Origin: JBDHWG01 sp046328505
Lineage (GTDB): Bacteria > Chloroflexota > Anaerolineae > Epilineales > JAHCIE01
DNA: 64,000 nucleotides
Reading direction: 5' to 3'
Assembly (NCBI GenBank): GCA_046328505.1
Contig: JAXLWL010000003.1
Coordinates: 806,001 to 870,000, forward strand
Numbering within the stretch: the stretch's first letter is position 1; the number at the start of each line of letters is the position of its first letter. Below the pieces are notes generated by a model, which had not been told where the DNA came from, did not search any database, and saw only the letters and a list, made by a program, of their open reading frames with translations. A program made the position numbers and the translations under genes. This document shows, one piece after another, positions 53,580 through 61,830 of the stretch.

Positions 53580-55292
53580 TTACTGAGGCGTGAGGCCCCA
53601 CTTCTGCGCTTCCCAACGGTAGTTCGACGCGTTGGGAACCAGGCCGGTGACCTTCTTGTTCACGGCAGCAAGGGCCTTCGGGAAGTCGAGAATGGTGACG
53701 GGCAGGTCCTCGGCCACGATCTGCTGCATCTTGAGGTACAGCTCCTTGCGCTTCGCCACATCCGGCGTCAGCAGGGCGTCGTCCAGGATCTTGTCAAGCT
53801 CGGGGTTGCTGTACTTCGCCATGTTGAAACCGCCGTTGTAGGAGTCGGTGTGGAACATGGTGCGCTGGTTCGGGTCGACGCCCCACGAGAAGCCGACCAG
53901 GAAGCAGTCGAAGTCGTGGCTCTTGGTGAGGCGGTCGAGGAAGGCGTTCCACTCCTCGAGCTTTGGCGTCATGTCGACACCGATCTGCTTCCACTGCTCC
54001 TGCATGACTGTGACGTAGCTCTCGCGTACCTTGTTGCCGGCGTTGGTCCAGCAGGTGAACGACATCTTCTTGCCGTCCTTCTCGCGGATACCGTCGGCGC
54101 CCTTCTTCCAGCCCGCGGCGTCCAGCAACTCCTCGGCCTTCTTCGGGTCGAAGGGGTACTTCGGGCTGTTGTCGGCGTTGTAGGCCCACGACAGCACCGG
54201 CTCCGAGGCGTTGGCGACGCTCCCCTGGCCGAACATGATAGCCTTGACCATGGCGTCGCGGTCGAGGCCGTAGAGCAGCGCCTGGCGCACCTGCTTGTCC
54301 TGGAATAGAGGTGTCTTGTCCTTGTCCAGGTTCAGGGTGTAGAAGGTGAAGTTGAAGGTGTCGTAGGCGTAGTTGTTGACATTGTCCTGCTTCTGCATCT
54401 CGGAGAGCAAGGGTGCTTCATAGGCGCCGTAGTCGGCCTCACCCGTCTTGAGCTGCGCGGCGACGACGTTGCCGTCCTTGACGACCTTGAAGATGTACTG
54501 GTCCACATTGGGCTTGCCCAGGAAGTAATCCGGGTTGGCCTCCAGGGTGATGTGGTCGTCCTTCACCCACTCCTTGAACTTGAAAGCGCCGGTGTAGATG
54601 GGGCTCTTCGTGTTGAAGTCGGCCGTGTTGATCTGCTCCGGGCTAAGCTTCTCCAGGATGTGCTTGGGCATGATCTGGTACGAAGCGTTGCTGGCGAGGA
54701 AATCGGCCTTGACGTTCTTGAGCTTGAACTCGATCTCGGTGGGGCTCTTGACGGTGATCGTGTCGATGACCGAGAGGTCGGTGCGGCGCGGAGAGTTCAC
54801 CTTCTCGTTGAGCATCAGCTCGTAGGTAAACTTCACGTCGTCGGCGGTGAGCTTTTGCCCATCATGGAACTTGACATCGTCGCGGAGCGTAAAGGTGTAT
54901 GTCTTGCCGTCAGGGGAAACAGTCCACTTCGTAGCAAGCTGCGGCATCGGCAGGAGGTCCTTGGGGTTGATCCAGACCAGGCCGTTGCCCAACTGGGCGA
55001 GGACGGCAGCGCTCGAAGTGTCATTCACGAGGGCGGAGTTCAGGGTCTTGGCGTCGGCGAAGTTTACTTCGACGATCTGGCCCCCCTTGGCGGCAGCGGG
55101 CTGCGCCGCCTGAGCCGCGGGCGCTTGAGTCGCCTGCGCGGCGGGCGCTTGGGACGGCGGCTGGGTTGCTTGCGCCGCGGGCTGGGCGGGGGCTTGGGCG
55201 GGAGCGGACGGAGCGCTGCTACTGCTACTGCACGATGCCGCTGCGAACACAACGATAAGCAGGGCGGCGAAGGCCACAACGAAGCGTTTCAT
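53580..55292 (-). CDS. ABC transporter substrate-binding lipoprotein (SBP_bac_5, peptide type)
   Basis: 570 residues from the ATG at 55292 with GGAGG at good spacing. The signal ends in a lipobox (FAAASC), so it is a lipoprotein, followed by a 45-residue Ala/Pro/Gln linker. The family 5 fold (DppA/OppA) has PQLATKWTVSPDGKTYTFTLRDDVKFHDGQKLTADDVKFTYE near residue 120 and DKQVRQALLYGLDRDAMVKAI mid-protein. It captures peptides or similar solutes for the two permeases encoded next; no ATPase genes are in the window, so those must lie elsewhere. Confidence 0.94.
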   Translation of the reverse strand: MKRFVVAFAALLIVVFAAASCSSSSSAPSAPAQAPAQPAAQATQPPSQAPAAQATQAPAAQAAQPAAAKGGQIVEVNFADAKTLNSALVNDTSSAAVLAQLGNGLVWINPKDLLPMPQLATKWTVSPDGKTYTFTLRDDVKFHDGQKLTADDVKFTYELMLNEKVNSPRRTDLSVIDTITVKSPTEIEFKLKNVKADFLASNASYQIMPKHILEKLSPEQINTADFNTKSPIYTGAFKFKEWVKDDHITLEANPDYFLGKPNVDQYIFKVVKDGNVVAAQLKTGEADYGAYEAPLLSEMQKQDNVNNYAYDTFNFTFYTLNLDKDKTPLFQDKQVRQALLYGLDRDAMVKAIMFGQGSVANASEPVLSWAYNADNSPKYPFDPKKAEELLDAAGWKKGADGIREKDGKKMSFTCWTNAGNKVRESYVTVMQEQWKQIGVDMTPKLEEWNAFLDRLTKSHDFDCFLVGFSWGVDPNQRTMFHTDSYNGGFNMAKYSNPELDKILDDALLTPDVAKRKELYLKMQQIVAEDLPVTILDFPKALAAVNKKVTGLVPNASNYRWEAQKWGLTPQ

Positions 55293-55503
55293 CTGATCTC
55301 CTCCAAGAGATAACAGGAAGCGGGGGACGCCTTGGTGTGTCTCACGGTAGAGGCAGGGTCCTTCGGTCTGCGGCACCTCCTCGTGGGGACGGGCATGCGG
55401 TTTGTCGACGGTTGCATCAGGGATAGTCAGCGCGTGCGGCAGGGACGCGCCCCACTCGTCAGCGAATGGCGCGCATGATGCGGCCCGTCTCGCGAGTTGC
55501 ACG

Positions 55504-55532
55504 ATTTTAGCGACGGCAGAGGGTTTTGTCAA
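55504..55532 (-). promoter_or_regulatory. Sigma70 promoter of the ABC importer operon
   Basis: Minus-strand TTGACA (55532-55527) and TAAAAT (55509-55504) with exact 17-base spacing. The leader before the binding-protein ATG would be about 205 bases, long enough to hold a regulatory structure. Confidence 0.65.
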
Positions 55533-55606
55533 TTCCACGCCGCGTTTTGACGACCGCCGCCATTCGCAAACAATACCTTACAAAACAGTTTCGTTTCCGT
55601 GACATT

Positions 55607-55630
55607 AGCGAATCTATGAGCGAATCTATA
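55607..55630. repeat. Tandem 12-base direct repeat (possible operator)
   Basis: Two adjacent copies of AGCGAATCTAT(G/A) at 55607-55618 and 55619-55630, about 100 bases before the GH13-like start. Confidence 0.5.
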
Positions 55631-55640
55631 AGTGGTAGCT

Positions 55641-55685
55641 GATATACTCGTTGTAATGAGTATATCACAACTCTCTGTAAGAGAG
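55641..55685. promoter_or_regulatory. Two adjacent inverted repeats (possible operators)
   Basis: GATATACTC (55641-55649) and GAGTATATC (55658-55666) form a perfect 9-base inverted repeat with an eight-base spacer. It is followed by CTCTCT-GTA-AGAGAG (55671-55685). Their AT-rich symmetry resembles repressor operators for the GH13-like gene. Confidence 0.45.
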
Positions 55686-55721
55686 AGCCTATGAGGAAAT
55701 CCGTAATATAGGGTAGGGCGT

Positions 55722-56720
55722 ATGACGTGGGAAACTTTGTTACCGAGGAATGCCGCGCGGCCGATCAACCACGCGAGACAGCCGCTCCCAGGGAGCAGTG
55801 TTCCCGCCGCGGCCGATGTTACCTTCTCTTTCTTTGCGCCGCGCAACCTGGCCGTCAACCTGGTCGGCAACTTCACGACCTGGCTACCGCGGCCGATGCA
55901 GGCGGACGAGCAGGGATGGTGGCGCGCCGATTGGCATCTCCCCGACGGCGTGTATGAGTATCGTTTTCAAGTGCTGTCACTGACCCCCTGGATCGAAAGC
56001 CGCTGGGTGCAGGTGATCGATCTGCGTACGCCCCGGCTCTCACCAGACAAGACGGCGAACCGCCTCTGCGTTGCCAACGGGCAGATTCGCGGCGACGAGT
56101 ACGTTTGGCGCCACGACGATGCGCCGCTTCCCTTGGACGAGGGGCTTGTGTCGGTGCGTCTCAGCCCCGACAGCCCTTACTTTGGTGGCTCCGCGCCGTC
56201 CTGCGCGTCGGTATTCGAGGCGCTCGGTGACATGGCCGCGGCGGGCGTCAAGGAGATTGTCATACCATCTACGGGAACAACCCCCGGTCTCGGGCACGAC
56301 CTGGCTTGCCCGTTCTTTCCCGCGGCCGAGTGCGCTCAGACGGGCAGCTTCAAGTGCCTGGTGGACGAGTGCCACAGGTACGGGATCCGCGTCATCGTCG
56401 AGATGGAGGGTACACGAGGAGACCCGTCGGGGACGCTGGCGCAGATCGACTACGAATACTGGTACGCGGGGCCGCCAGGGCGGTCCAACCACAACGGCGG
56501 ACCGCGGTTCGACTATGAACACGAAGACGAGCGGCTGGGCATCTATCCGGCCCGGGAATTTGCCCGCGCGTGCATGTTCCACTGGATCGATACCTACCAC
56601 ATCGACGGCGTCCATTTCGTAGGCGTTACCTCCGACGCGGACCGCGCGTTCCTGGCGCAGTTAGGCGACGAAGCTGGCGCGCGCGTCACATTCAAACCAT
56701 TCCACTTTGAGATCGGCTGA
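55722..56720 (+). CDS. CBM48 + truncated GH13-like protein, likely inactive
   Basis: 332 residues. The N-terminal part (about 28-105; FSFFAPRNLAVNLVGNFTTW, DGVYEYRFQV) is a CBM48/AMPK-type glycogen-binding domain. The rest (about 140-325) matches the first part of a GH13 barrel (GVKEIVIPSTG, LVDECHRYGIRVIVEMEGT, FARACMFHWIDTYHIDGVHFVGVTSDAD). At the spot where GH13 enzymes have xDGxRxDxx, the nucleophile Asp is replaced (DGVHFVGV). The later catalytic regions and C-terminal beta domain are absent. It may be a glycogen-binding pseudoenzyme or the remnant of a branching enzyme. Confidence 0.72.
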   Translation: MTWETLLPRNAARPINHARQPLPGSSVPAAADVTFSFFAPRNLAVNLVGNFTTWLPRPMQADEQGWWRADWHLPDGVYEYRFQVLSLTPWIESRWVQVIDLRTPRLSPDKTANRLCVANGQIRGDEYVWRHDDAPLPLDEGLVSVRLSPDSPYFGGSAPSCASVFEALGDMAAAGVKEIVIPSTGTTPGLGHDLACPFFPAAECAQTGSFKCLVDECHRYGIRVIVEMEGTRGDPSGTLAQIDYEYWYAGPPGRSNHNGGPRFDYEHEDERLGIYPAREFARACMFHWIDTYHIDGVHFVGVTSDADRAFLAQLGDEAGARVTFKPFHFEIG

Positions 56721-56869
56721 AATAAAACACGGGCGCAAAGGAAACATTGCTGTTCCTCTACGCCCTGTTGAACACGTTGTGCTCAAAACGTAGCCGCGGC
56801 GTCGGTCGCCCAAACTACGATGCGGATCGAGCCACCACTACGAACGCTCAATTCCCACGCCGCAGACCG

Positions 56870-57136
56870 TTAGCGCGGCTCTACCACCAGGCGAAGCGCC
56901 GTGCGCTCCTGATCGCCGATCTGGACGTCGGCAAACGACGGCACACAGATCGCGTCGATGCCATCCTCCGCCAGGTAACTACGGGCAATCGCGACCGCCT
57001 TGATAGCCTGGTTGACGGCGCCGGCGCCAATAGCCTGAACTTCGGCTCGCCGTTGTTCTCTGACAACACCGGCAATGGCGCCTGCGACGGCTGTGGTGCG
57101 CGAGTTACCCGACACTTTGATGACGTTGTTGGCCAT
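56870..57136 (-). CDS. spoVS: Stage V sporulation protein S family (SpoVS)
   Basis: 88 residues from the ATG at 57136 with a perfect AAGGAGG. The entire sequence matches the Alba-like SpoVS family (VIKVSGNSRTTAVAGAIAG, EVQAIGAGAVNQAIKAVAIAR, ICVPSFADVQIGDQERTAL). Despite its name the family is widespread in non-sporulating bacteria including Chloroflexota, and is often found beside the RNase Y gene, as here. It probably binds RNA or DNA. The exact role is unsettled. Confidence 0.93.
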   Translation of the reverse strand: MANNVIKVSGNSRTTAVAGAIAGVVREQRRAEVQAIGAGAVNQAIKAVAIARSYLAEDGIDAICVPSFADVQIGDQERTALRLVVEPR

Positions 57137-57258
57137 GGGGTTACCTCCTTGGTGGCTTCGGTGCGTAGTCACTACCTGTTCACTCATCTTCCCCTCACTT
57201 CCTTCGCTTAATCGCTTACTGTTCACTGCAAACTCTGAACCATCAGTGCACGGGAATG

Positions 57259-57300
57259 GCGACTTAAGGCATCTTTGTCGCACAAAATGACTAAAGTCGC
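57259..57300. repeat. Inverted repeat between rny and spoVS
   Basis: Arms GCGACTTAAG (57259-57268) and CTAAAGTCGC (57291-57300) pair with one mismatch. It may modulate readthrough from rny into spoVS. Confidence 0.4.
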
Positions 57301-57322
57301 CATATCCCGATGAGCTGCGGAG

Positions 57323-58888
57323 CTAGCGTGCGATGTCCGTTGCCCGCGTTTCGCGGATAACAGTCACCTTGATCTGACCGGGGTACTCTAGGGACTCCTC
57401 GACCTTCTTCGCGATGTCCCGCGCGAGATTGATAGCTGCCAGGTCATCAACCTCGTCGGGCTTAACAATGATACGGATCTCGCGGCCAGCCTGGATCGCG
57501 TACGATTCGGCTACGCCGACGAAGGAATTAGCGACATTTTCCAGGTCCCTGATGCGCTTGGTATACAGCTCCAGCGTCTCGCGGCGAGCGCCAGGCCTCG
57601 CCCCCGAGATCGCGTCGGCTGATTCCACCAGGATCGCCTCGATAGATGACGGCTCCTCTTCGTGGTGATGCGCTGCGATGGCATTGACGACTTTGGGGGG
57701 TAGCCCGTAGCGGCGGGCCAGCTCGCTGCCGATGAGGGCGTGCGGCCCCTCGACCTCGTGACTGACCGCTTTCCCCAGGTCGTGCAACAAACCACCGGCG
57801 CGCGCGATCTGGACGTCGGCATGTAGCTCGGTCGCCATCATGCCCGCCAAATGCGCCGTCTCCACGGAGTGGGCCAGGACGTTCTGCCCATAACTGGTTC
57901 GGTACTTCATCCGCCCCAGGAGCTTGATAAGCTCCGGGTGAAGGCCGAGCACGCCCGCCTCGATGGCGGCCTGCTCGCCTGCTTCGCGAATCACCTGTTC
58001 CAGCTCTTCTTCGGTCTTACGAACGACCTTTTCAACGCGGGCCGGGTGAATGCGCCCGTCGTTGATGAGCTTGGTCAGCGCGAGGCGCGCTACCTCACGC
58101 CGAATGGGATCGAAGCACGATAGAATGACTGCTTCTGGCGTATCGTCGACGATGATGTCGACTCCCGTAATCTGCTCAATCGCGCGGATGTTGCGGCCCT
58201 GACGACCGATGATACGGCCCTTCATCTCCTCACTGGGCAAAGGTACCGTAGACACAACAACCTCCGACACCTGGTCGGACGCGCACCGCTGAATCGCCAT
58301 AGTAATAAGCTCGCGGGCGCGGCGCTCCCCTTCTTCCTTGGCTGAGTACTCAATCTCCCGGATCAACCGGGCCGTGTCCTGCCGCGCGCTCTCCTCGACC
58401 TGCTTCAGAAGCACTTGGCGCGCTTCCTCCTGGGTCATGGCTGCGACGCGTTCGAGCTCCGCAGTGCGCTGCTGCTGAACAAGCTCAGCTTCCTGCTCCA
58501 ACTTCTGAATACGCTTCTCACGCTTGTCCAGGTTGCGGTTGCGGCTCTCAACCTCGTCGTAACGTCGGTCGAGTCGCTCGCGGCGCTGATTGAGCTGCTG
58601 CTCTTGTAATTGTAACTCGCGTCGCTGTGCCTTGCTCTCGCTCTCCAGCTGCTCTCGCAGCCGCAGGGCTTCGTCCTTAGCGCGCAGCACCGTGTCCTTC
58701 GCCTTTGCATCGGCTTCGGTCGCGATGCGCTCGGCCTCTACCTGGGCCGACTGGATCGTCTGCTTGTCCTCGGCTTCCTTGAGTTTATACCCTAGCTTCT
58801 TGCCACGTGATATCCCAAAGAACCAGGCCGCCAGGCCGCCAATCGCTAACCCCAGGAGAAGCGCAGCAACGCCGCCAATTACGTCCAT
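57323..58888 (-). CDS. rny: Ribonuclease Y
   Basis: 521 residues with the full RNase Y layout: an N-terminal membrane helix (about 5-26), a long coiled coil (about 30-200), a KH domain (KGRIIGRQGRNIRAIEQITGVD) and an HD domain with GGLLHDLGKAV and AIAAHHHEEEP. It is the membrane-anchored endoribonuclease that starts mRNA decay. The ATG at 58888 follows an ideal AAAGGAGG. SpoVS lies downstream on the same strand. Confidence 0.96.
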   Translation of the reverse strand: MDVIGGVAALLLGLAIGGLAAWFFGISRGKKLGYKLKEAEDKQTIQSAQVEAERIATEADAKAKDTVLRAKDEALRLREQLESESKAQRRELQLQEQQLNQRRERLDRRYDEVESRNRNLDKREKRIQKLEQEAELVQQQRTAELERVAAMTQEEARQVLLKQVEESARQDTARLIREIEYSAKEEGERRARELITMAIQRCASDQVSEVVVSTVPLPSEEMKGRIIGRQGRNIRAIEQITGVDIIVDDTPEAVILSCFDPIRREVARLALTKLINDGRIHPARVEKVVRKTEEELEQVIREAGEQAAIEAGVLGLHPELIKLLGRMKYRTSYGQNVLAHSVETAHLAGMMATELHADVQIARAGGLLHDLGKAVSHEVEGPHALIGSELARRYGLPPKVVNAIAAHHHEEEPSSIEAILVESADAISGARPGARRETLELYTKRIRDLENVANSFVGVAESYAIQAGREIRIIVKPDEVDDLAAINLARDIAKKVEESLEYPGQIKVTVIRETRATDIAR

Positions 58889-59048
58889 GCGCCACCTCCT
58901 TTCTTCTGTTGATAAGGTTCAGGCTTAGTCTGGGGCGGCCTCACCCCGGTGGCTCCTCGCCATCCAGGCCCACGCAATTGGGCCGCCCACCCTGCCAACT
59001 CTGTGCTGATTGGCAGAGAGTCGGGTTGAACCTCGCCAAGTTTCGCGT

Positions 59049-59112
59049 GTCACTCTGAGCGGAGCGAAGAGTCCCCGAATACCTCGGGATGCTTCGCTGC
59101 GCTCAGCATGAC
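59049..59112. repeat. Short palindromic repeat of the GTCATGCTGAGCG family
   Basis: A 64-base imperfect inverted repeat: GTCACTCTGAGCGGAGCGAA at the left and the inverse of GTCATGCTGAGCGCAGCGAA at the right. The same block forms an internal part of the MITE-like copies at 45456, 47964 and 61558. Confidence 0.65.
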
Positions 59113-59154
59113 AGCCAGGTTCAGCCCGTCCTTCTGCAAAACCAACACCAACTG

Positions 59155-59802
59155 CTAATCCTCGTCCTGCACCAGCCCCTCGTCGTGCAGCTCGCGCCAC
59201 AGGTGACTCACCGTATCGCGCGTTACATCATACGCAAATCCACGCCGTAGTAAAAACTCGCTCAGTTTGCGGCGAAATTCGTCCGCTGGGAGCGCTGCCA
59301 AACGCGCGGCCCGAGGTCGCGCCGCCTCCAGCGCCCCTTCCTCTTCGTCCAGATCCTCCACCGCCGCGTCGATTTGCGAGCGGTCGATGCCCTTCTGCCG
59401 CAACTCCTGCCGCAAGGCGCGTGCCCCGCGCGGCGACGTCGCGCCCCGGTGGCGGACCCACGCCTGGGCGAACGCCTCATCGTCCACAAGCCCCACGCGC
59501 CGCAGACGCGCCAGAATCGCGTCGATCATGTCGTCGGGCGTCTGCTTGCCGCGCAGATACTGGCGAATTTCCGCCTCGCTGCGCGGGCGATAGCCCAGGT
59601 ACAGCAGGGCGCGGTTGTATGCCTTCTCGACCCCGTCTTGCCGCCGCAGCTCCGCGATGTCTTCATCCGTGAGCCGCTGGCCCTTGCGCAGAGTGGCCGC
59701 CAGGATGAGGGCCAACCCAAACGCAAACTCATCATCCAGATAAACGTTGACGCGCTCTTTGTTCCGTTTCTGAACCTCCAGCCGCGTAACGGTGCCGGCC
59801 AT
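59155..59802 (-). CDS. recX: Regulatory protein RecX
   Basis: 215 residues from the ATG at 59802 (GAGGACAC upstream); an earlier in-frame ATG would run into the hairpin. RecX features are VNVYLDDEFAFGL near the start, ALLYLGYRPRSEAEIRQYLRGK and VDDEAFAQAWVRHR, and the tandem three-helix repeats. RecX limits RecA filament growth and activity. It lies directly downstream of recA on the same strand, the common arrangement. Confidence 0.93.
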   Translation of the reverse strand: MAGTVTRLEVQKRNKERVNVYLDDEFAFGLALILAATLRKGQRLTDEDIAELRRQDGVEKAYNRALLYLGYRPRSEAEIRQYLRGKQTPDDMIDAILARLRRVGLVDDEAFAQAWVRHRGATSPRGARALRQELRQKGIDRSQIDAAVEDLDEEEGALEAARPRAARLAALPADEFRRKLSEFLLRRGFAYDVTRDTVSHLWRELHDEGLVQDED

Positions 59803-59818
59803 GTGTCCTCTTCCCACA

Positions 59819-59859
59819 AAACAGCGCCGGGCTATGGCATTCACACCACAGCCCGGCGC
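59819..59859 (-). terminator. Hairpin before recX, attenuator-like
   Basis: Perfect 10-bp arms (59824-59833 and 59850-59859) are followed on the minus strand by TGTTTT. It would stop most transcripts from recA, with readthrough giving low RecX, as known in other bacteria. Confidence 0.6.
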
Positions 59860-60158
59860 ACTCTTTCGGCAGAAAGCTGTTCTTTCTGCAAAGACGCCCT
59901 TCCCTGCGCCAGTTGATTGTCCGGCGTTCCTTCGCGCCCTCGCCGCGTTGCCGCGTTCGAAGGGAACGTGTACCGTTGAGCTAACTCTACATCACATCGT
60001 GGGCCGGCGAACCGGTCCGGGACTTGAGTAGTGGCAAGAAGCAAGCTTCCGCCGTTCTATCTCTTGAGCGCCCATTAGATAGCGATGCGCTTCTCGATGG
60101 AAGCACGGTCAGGGTGGGCGAGCGACGAGCTGTTGACTGGCCGCCAGAAGCGGCGGCG

Positions 60159-60191
60159 CGACCTGACAGGTTTCGAGAACCTGCCAGGTCG
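60159..60191 (-). terminator. Hairpin just after the recA stop codon
   Basis: A 13-bp stem with one A-C mismatch (60159-60172 with 60178-60191, about CGACCTG-A-CAGGTT) and a five-base loop, 14 bases after recA. No T-run follows. Confidence 0.5.
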
Positions 60192-60205
60192 ACGAGACAC
60201 AACCC

Positions 60206-61438
60206 TCATCCTTCCGGCGTGTTATCCGGCGGAACGAGGGACACCTGCGCATAGCCACCCAGCAGGTCATCCTCCTGGGAATTGACACCGACCGCCGGCG
60301 CTGCCGCGACTACCGGCTCCGGGACAACGGCGGGCGATCGATCGGCGGATGCACCGCGCTTACCCTTGCGCGGCGTTTCCTCGCCATCGTTCTTGCTACT
60401 CGACGTGGCGCGGCGCTCGCGCACGCTGTCGGGGGCAACCCCCTTCGGCGGCAGGCCGACGCGCTCGCGGATGGAGTTCTCGATCTCAGCCGCCAACGCC
60501 GGATTCTCCTGGAGGAAGTTCTTGGCGTTCTCGCGGCCCTGACCGAGACGAGTATCCCCATAGGCGAAGAACGCGCCACGCTTGTCGACCAGCCCCATAT
60601 TTGTGGCAACGTCGAGCAGATCGCCCTCGCGGGAGATGCCCTGGTTGTACATGATATCGAACTCGACCGACCGGAACGGCGGCGCGACCTTGTTCTTCTT
60701 GACCGTCACCTTGGTGCGGTTCCCGATGACGTCGCCGCTGGACTTGATCGCTTCCTCGCGGCGGATCTCCAGGCGGACCGAGGCGTAGAATCGCAGCGCC
60801 AGGCCGCCCGCTGTCGTCTCCGGGTTACCGAACATGATGCCGATCTTCTGGCGAATCTGGTTCGTGAAGATGACGCAGCAGTTCGAGCGGCTGATGGCGC
60901 TCGCCAGCTTGCGCAGCGCCTGGGACATCAGGCGCGCTTGCAGACCGGGATGGCTATCCCCCATCTCGCCTTCGATTTCGGCGCGCGGCACGAGGGCCGC
61001 CACCGAGTCGATGACCACCACGTCCACTGCGCCGCTCCGCACGAGCGCCTCGGTGATTTCGAGGGCTTGCTCGCCCGTGTCCGGCTGCGAGACGAGGAGG
61101 TTCGCCACATCCACGCCCAGCTTCTCCGCATATACAGGGTCCAGGGCGTGCTCGACGTCGACAAACGCCGCGACACCACCCAACTTCTGTGCCTCCGCAA
61201 TCACGTGCAGGCACAGGGTCGTCTTGCCCGAAGATTCGGGGCCATAGATCTCGGTCACGCGGCCACGAGGCAGACCGCCAATTCCCAACGCCAAGTCCAG
61301 ACCAATCGCACCGGTGGGGATCGATTCGACGTTGAGCTGCGTCGTCTCGCCAAGCTTCATCACCGCGCCGTCCCCAAAGCGGCGCTTCAGTTGGGATAGG
61401 GTCGTCTCGAGGGCCTTCTCGCGATCAAGATCGGGCAT
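60206..61438 (-). CDS. recA: Recombinase RecA
   Basis: 410 residues from the ATG at 61438, with AAAGGAG at good distance. Walker A is GPESSGKTT (66-74), and DVVVIDSVAALVPRAEIEGEMGD, the pseudo-substrate/loop 1 region and NQIRQKIGIMFGNPETTAGG (loop 2) follow the RecA pattern. The C-terminal tail (about 335-410) is longer than usual and rich in Lys, Ser and Asp/Glu. RecA drives strand exchange and induces the SOS response. The operon continues toward recX. Confidence 0.97.
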   Translation of the reverse strand: MPDLDREKALETTLSQLKRRFGDGAVMKLGETTQLNVESIPTGAIGLDLALGIGGLPRGRVTEIYGPESSGKTTLCLHVIAEAQKLGGVAAFVDVEHALDPVYAEKLGVDVANLLVSQPDTGEQALEITEALVRSGAVDVVVIDSVAALVPRAEIEGEMGDSHPGLQARLMSQALRKLASAISRSNCCVIFTNQIRQKIGIMFGNPETTAGGLALRFYASVRLEIRREEAIKSSGDVIGNRTKVTVKKNKVAPPFRSVEFDIMYNQGISREGDLLDVATNMGLVDKRGAFFAYGDTRLGQGRENAKNFLQENPALAAEIENSIRERVGLPPKGVAPDSVRERRATSSSKNDGEETPRKGKRGASADRSPAVVPEPVVAAAPAVGVNSQEDDLLGGYAQVSLVPPDNTPEG

Positions 61439-61470
61439 ATGTACGCTCCTTTCTGGCACCTGCACACTAC

Positions 61471-61503
61471 ATTGTATACAAATACCAGATAAAAGCAAGT
61501 CAA
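61471..61503 (-). promoter_or_regulatory. recA promoter
   Basis: Minus-strand TACAAT (61476-61471) with TTGCTT (61498-61493) at 16 bases; an overlapping TTGACT (61503-61498) is at 21. Confidence 0.5.
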
Positions 61504-61507
61504 ATCA

Positions 61508-61519
61508 GAACGTTTGTTG
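61508..61519. promoter_or_regulatory. Candidate LexA (SOS) box upstream of recA
   Basis: GAACGTTTGTTG matches the Gram-positive-type GAAC-N4-GTTC pattern at seven of eight fixed positions, directly upstream of the recA -35 region. Confidence 0.4.
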
Positions 61520-61557
61520 CGAATTCGTCCCCATGCTATACTACCCTTAGCTGACTT

Positions 61558-61798
61558 GTCATTGCGAGCGCAGTCTATATGAACCTTGGGTCACCCGTAA
61601 GTATGAAAATGTCATGCTGAGCGGAGTGAAGCATCCCGGTGCCGTTGGAGGCCCTTCGCTACGCTCAGGGCGACAGCCGCGCTATTTTCATCTCAGCGAA
61701 GCAATCCCCCGCCCCGACGAAAGGCTGTCTAGGCCGCTGCGGCGATGCTGTCGCCCACCGAGAGATTGCTTCGGCGGCAAGGCCCGCCTCGCAATGAC
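61558..61798. repeat. MITE-like repeat, copy C (inverted)
   Basis: A 241-base unit with perfect 11-base terminal inverted repeats GTCATTGCGAG ... CTCGCAATGAC. It lies between recA and the divergent methylase-like gene, in opposite orientation to copy B. Confidence 0.82.
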
Positions 61799-61830
61799 CC
61801 CGCAGCGTATGTTCTGAAGCGAGAACGGGC

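Larger units (their letters stand above)
55293..55721. other. Divergent regulatory region
   Basis: This 429-base stretch separates the ABC operon from the GH13-like gene. It holds a strong minus-strand promoter, a leader of about 200 bases for the ABC operon, a tandem 12-base repeat and two inverted repeats, listed separately. No gene is supported. Confidence 0.55.
59803..60205. other. recA-recX intergenic region
   Basis: This 403-base gap holds hairpins after recA and before recX, listed separately, plus an 8-bp-arm hairpin at 59869-59889 (GCAGAAAG/CTTTCTGC). No gene is supported. Confidence 0.5.
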
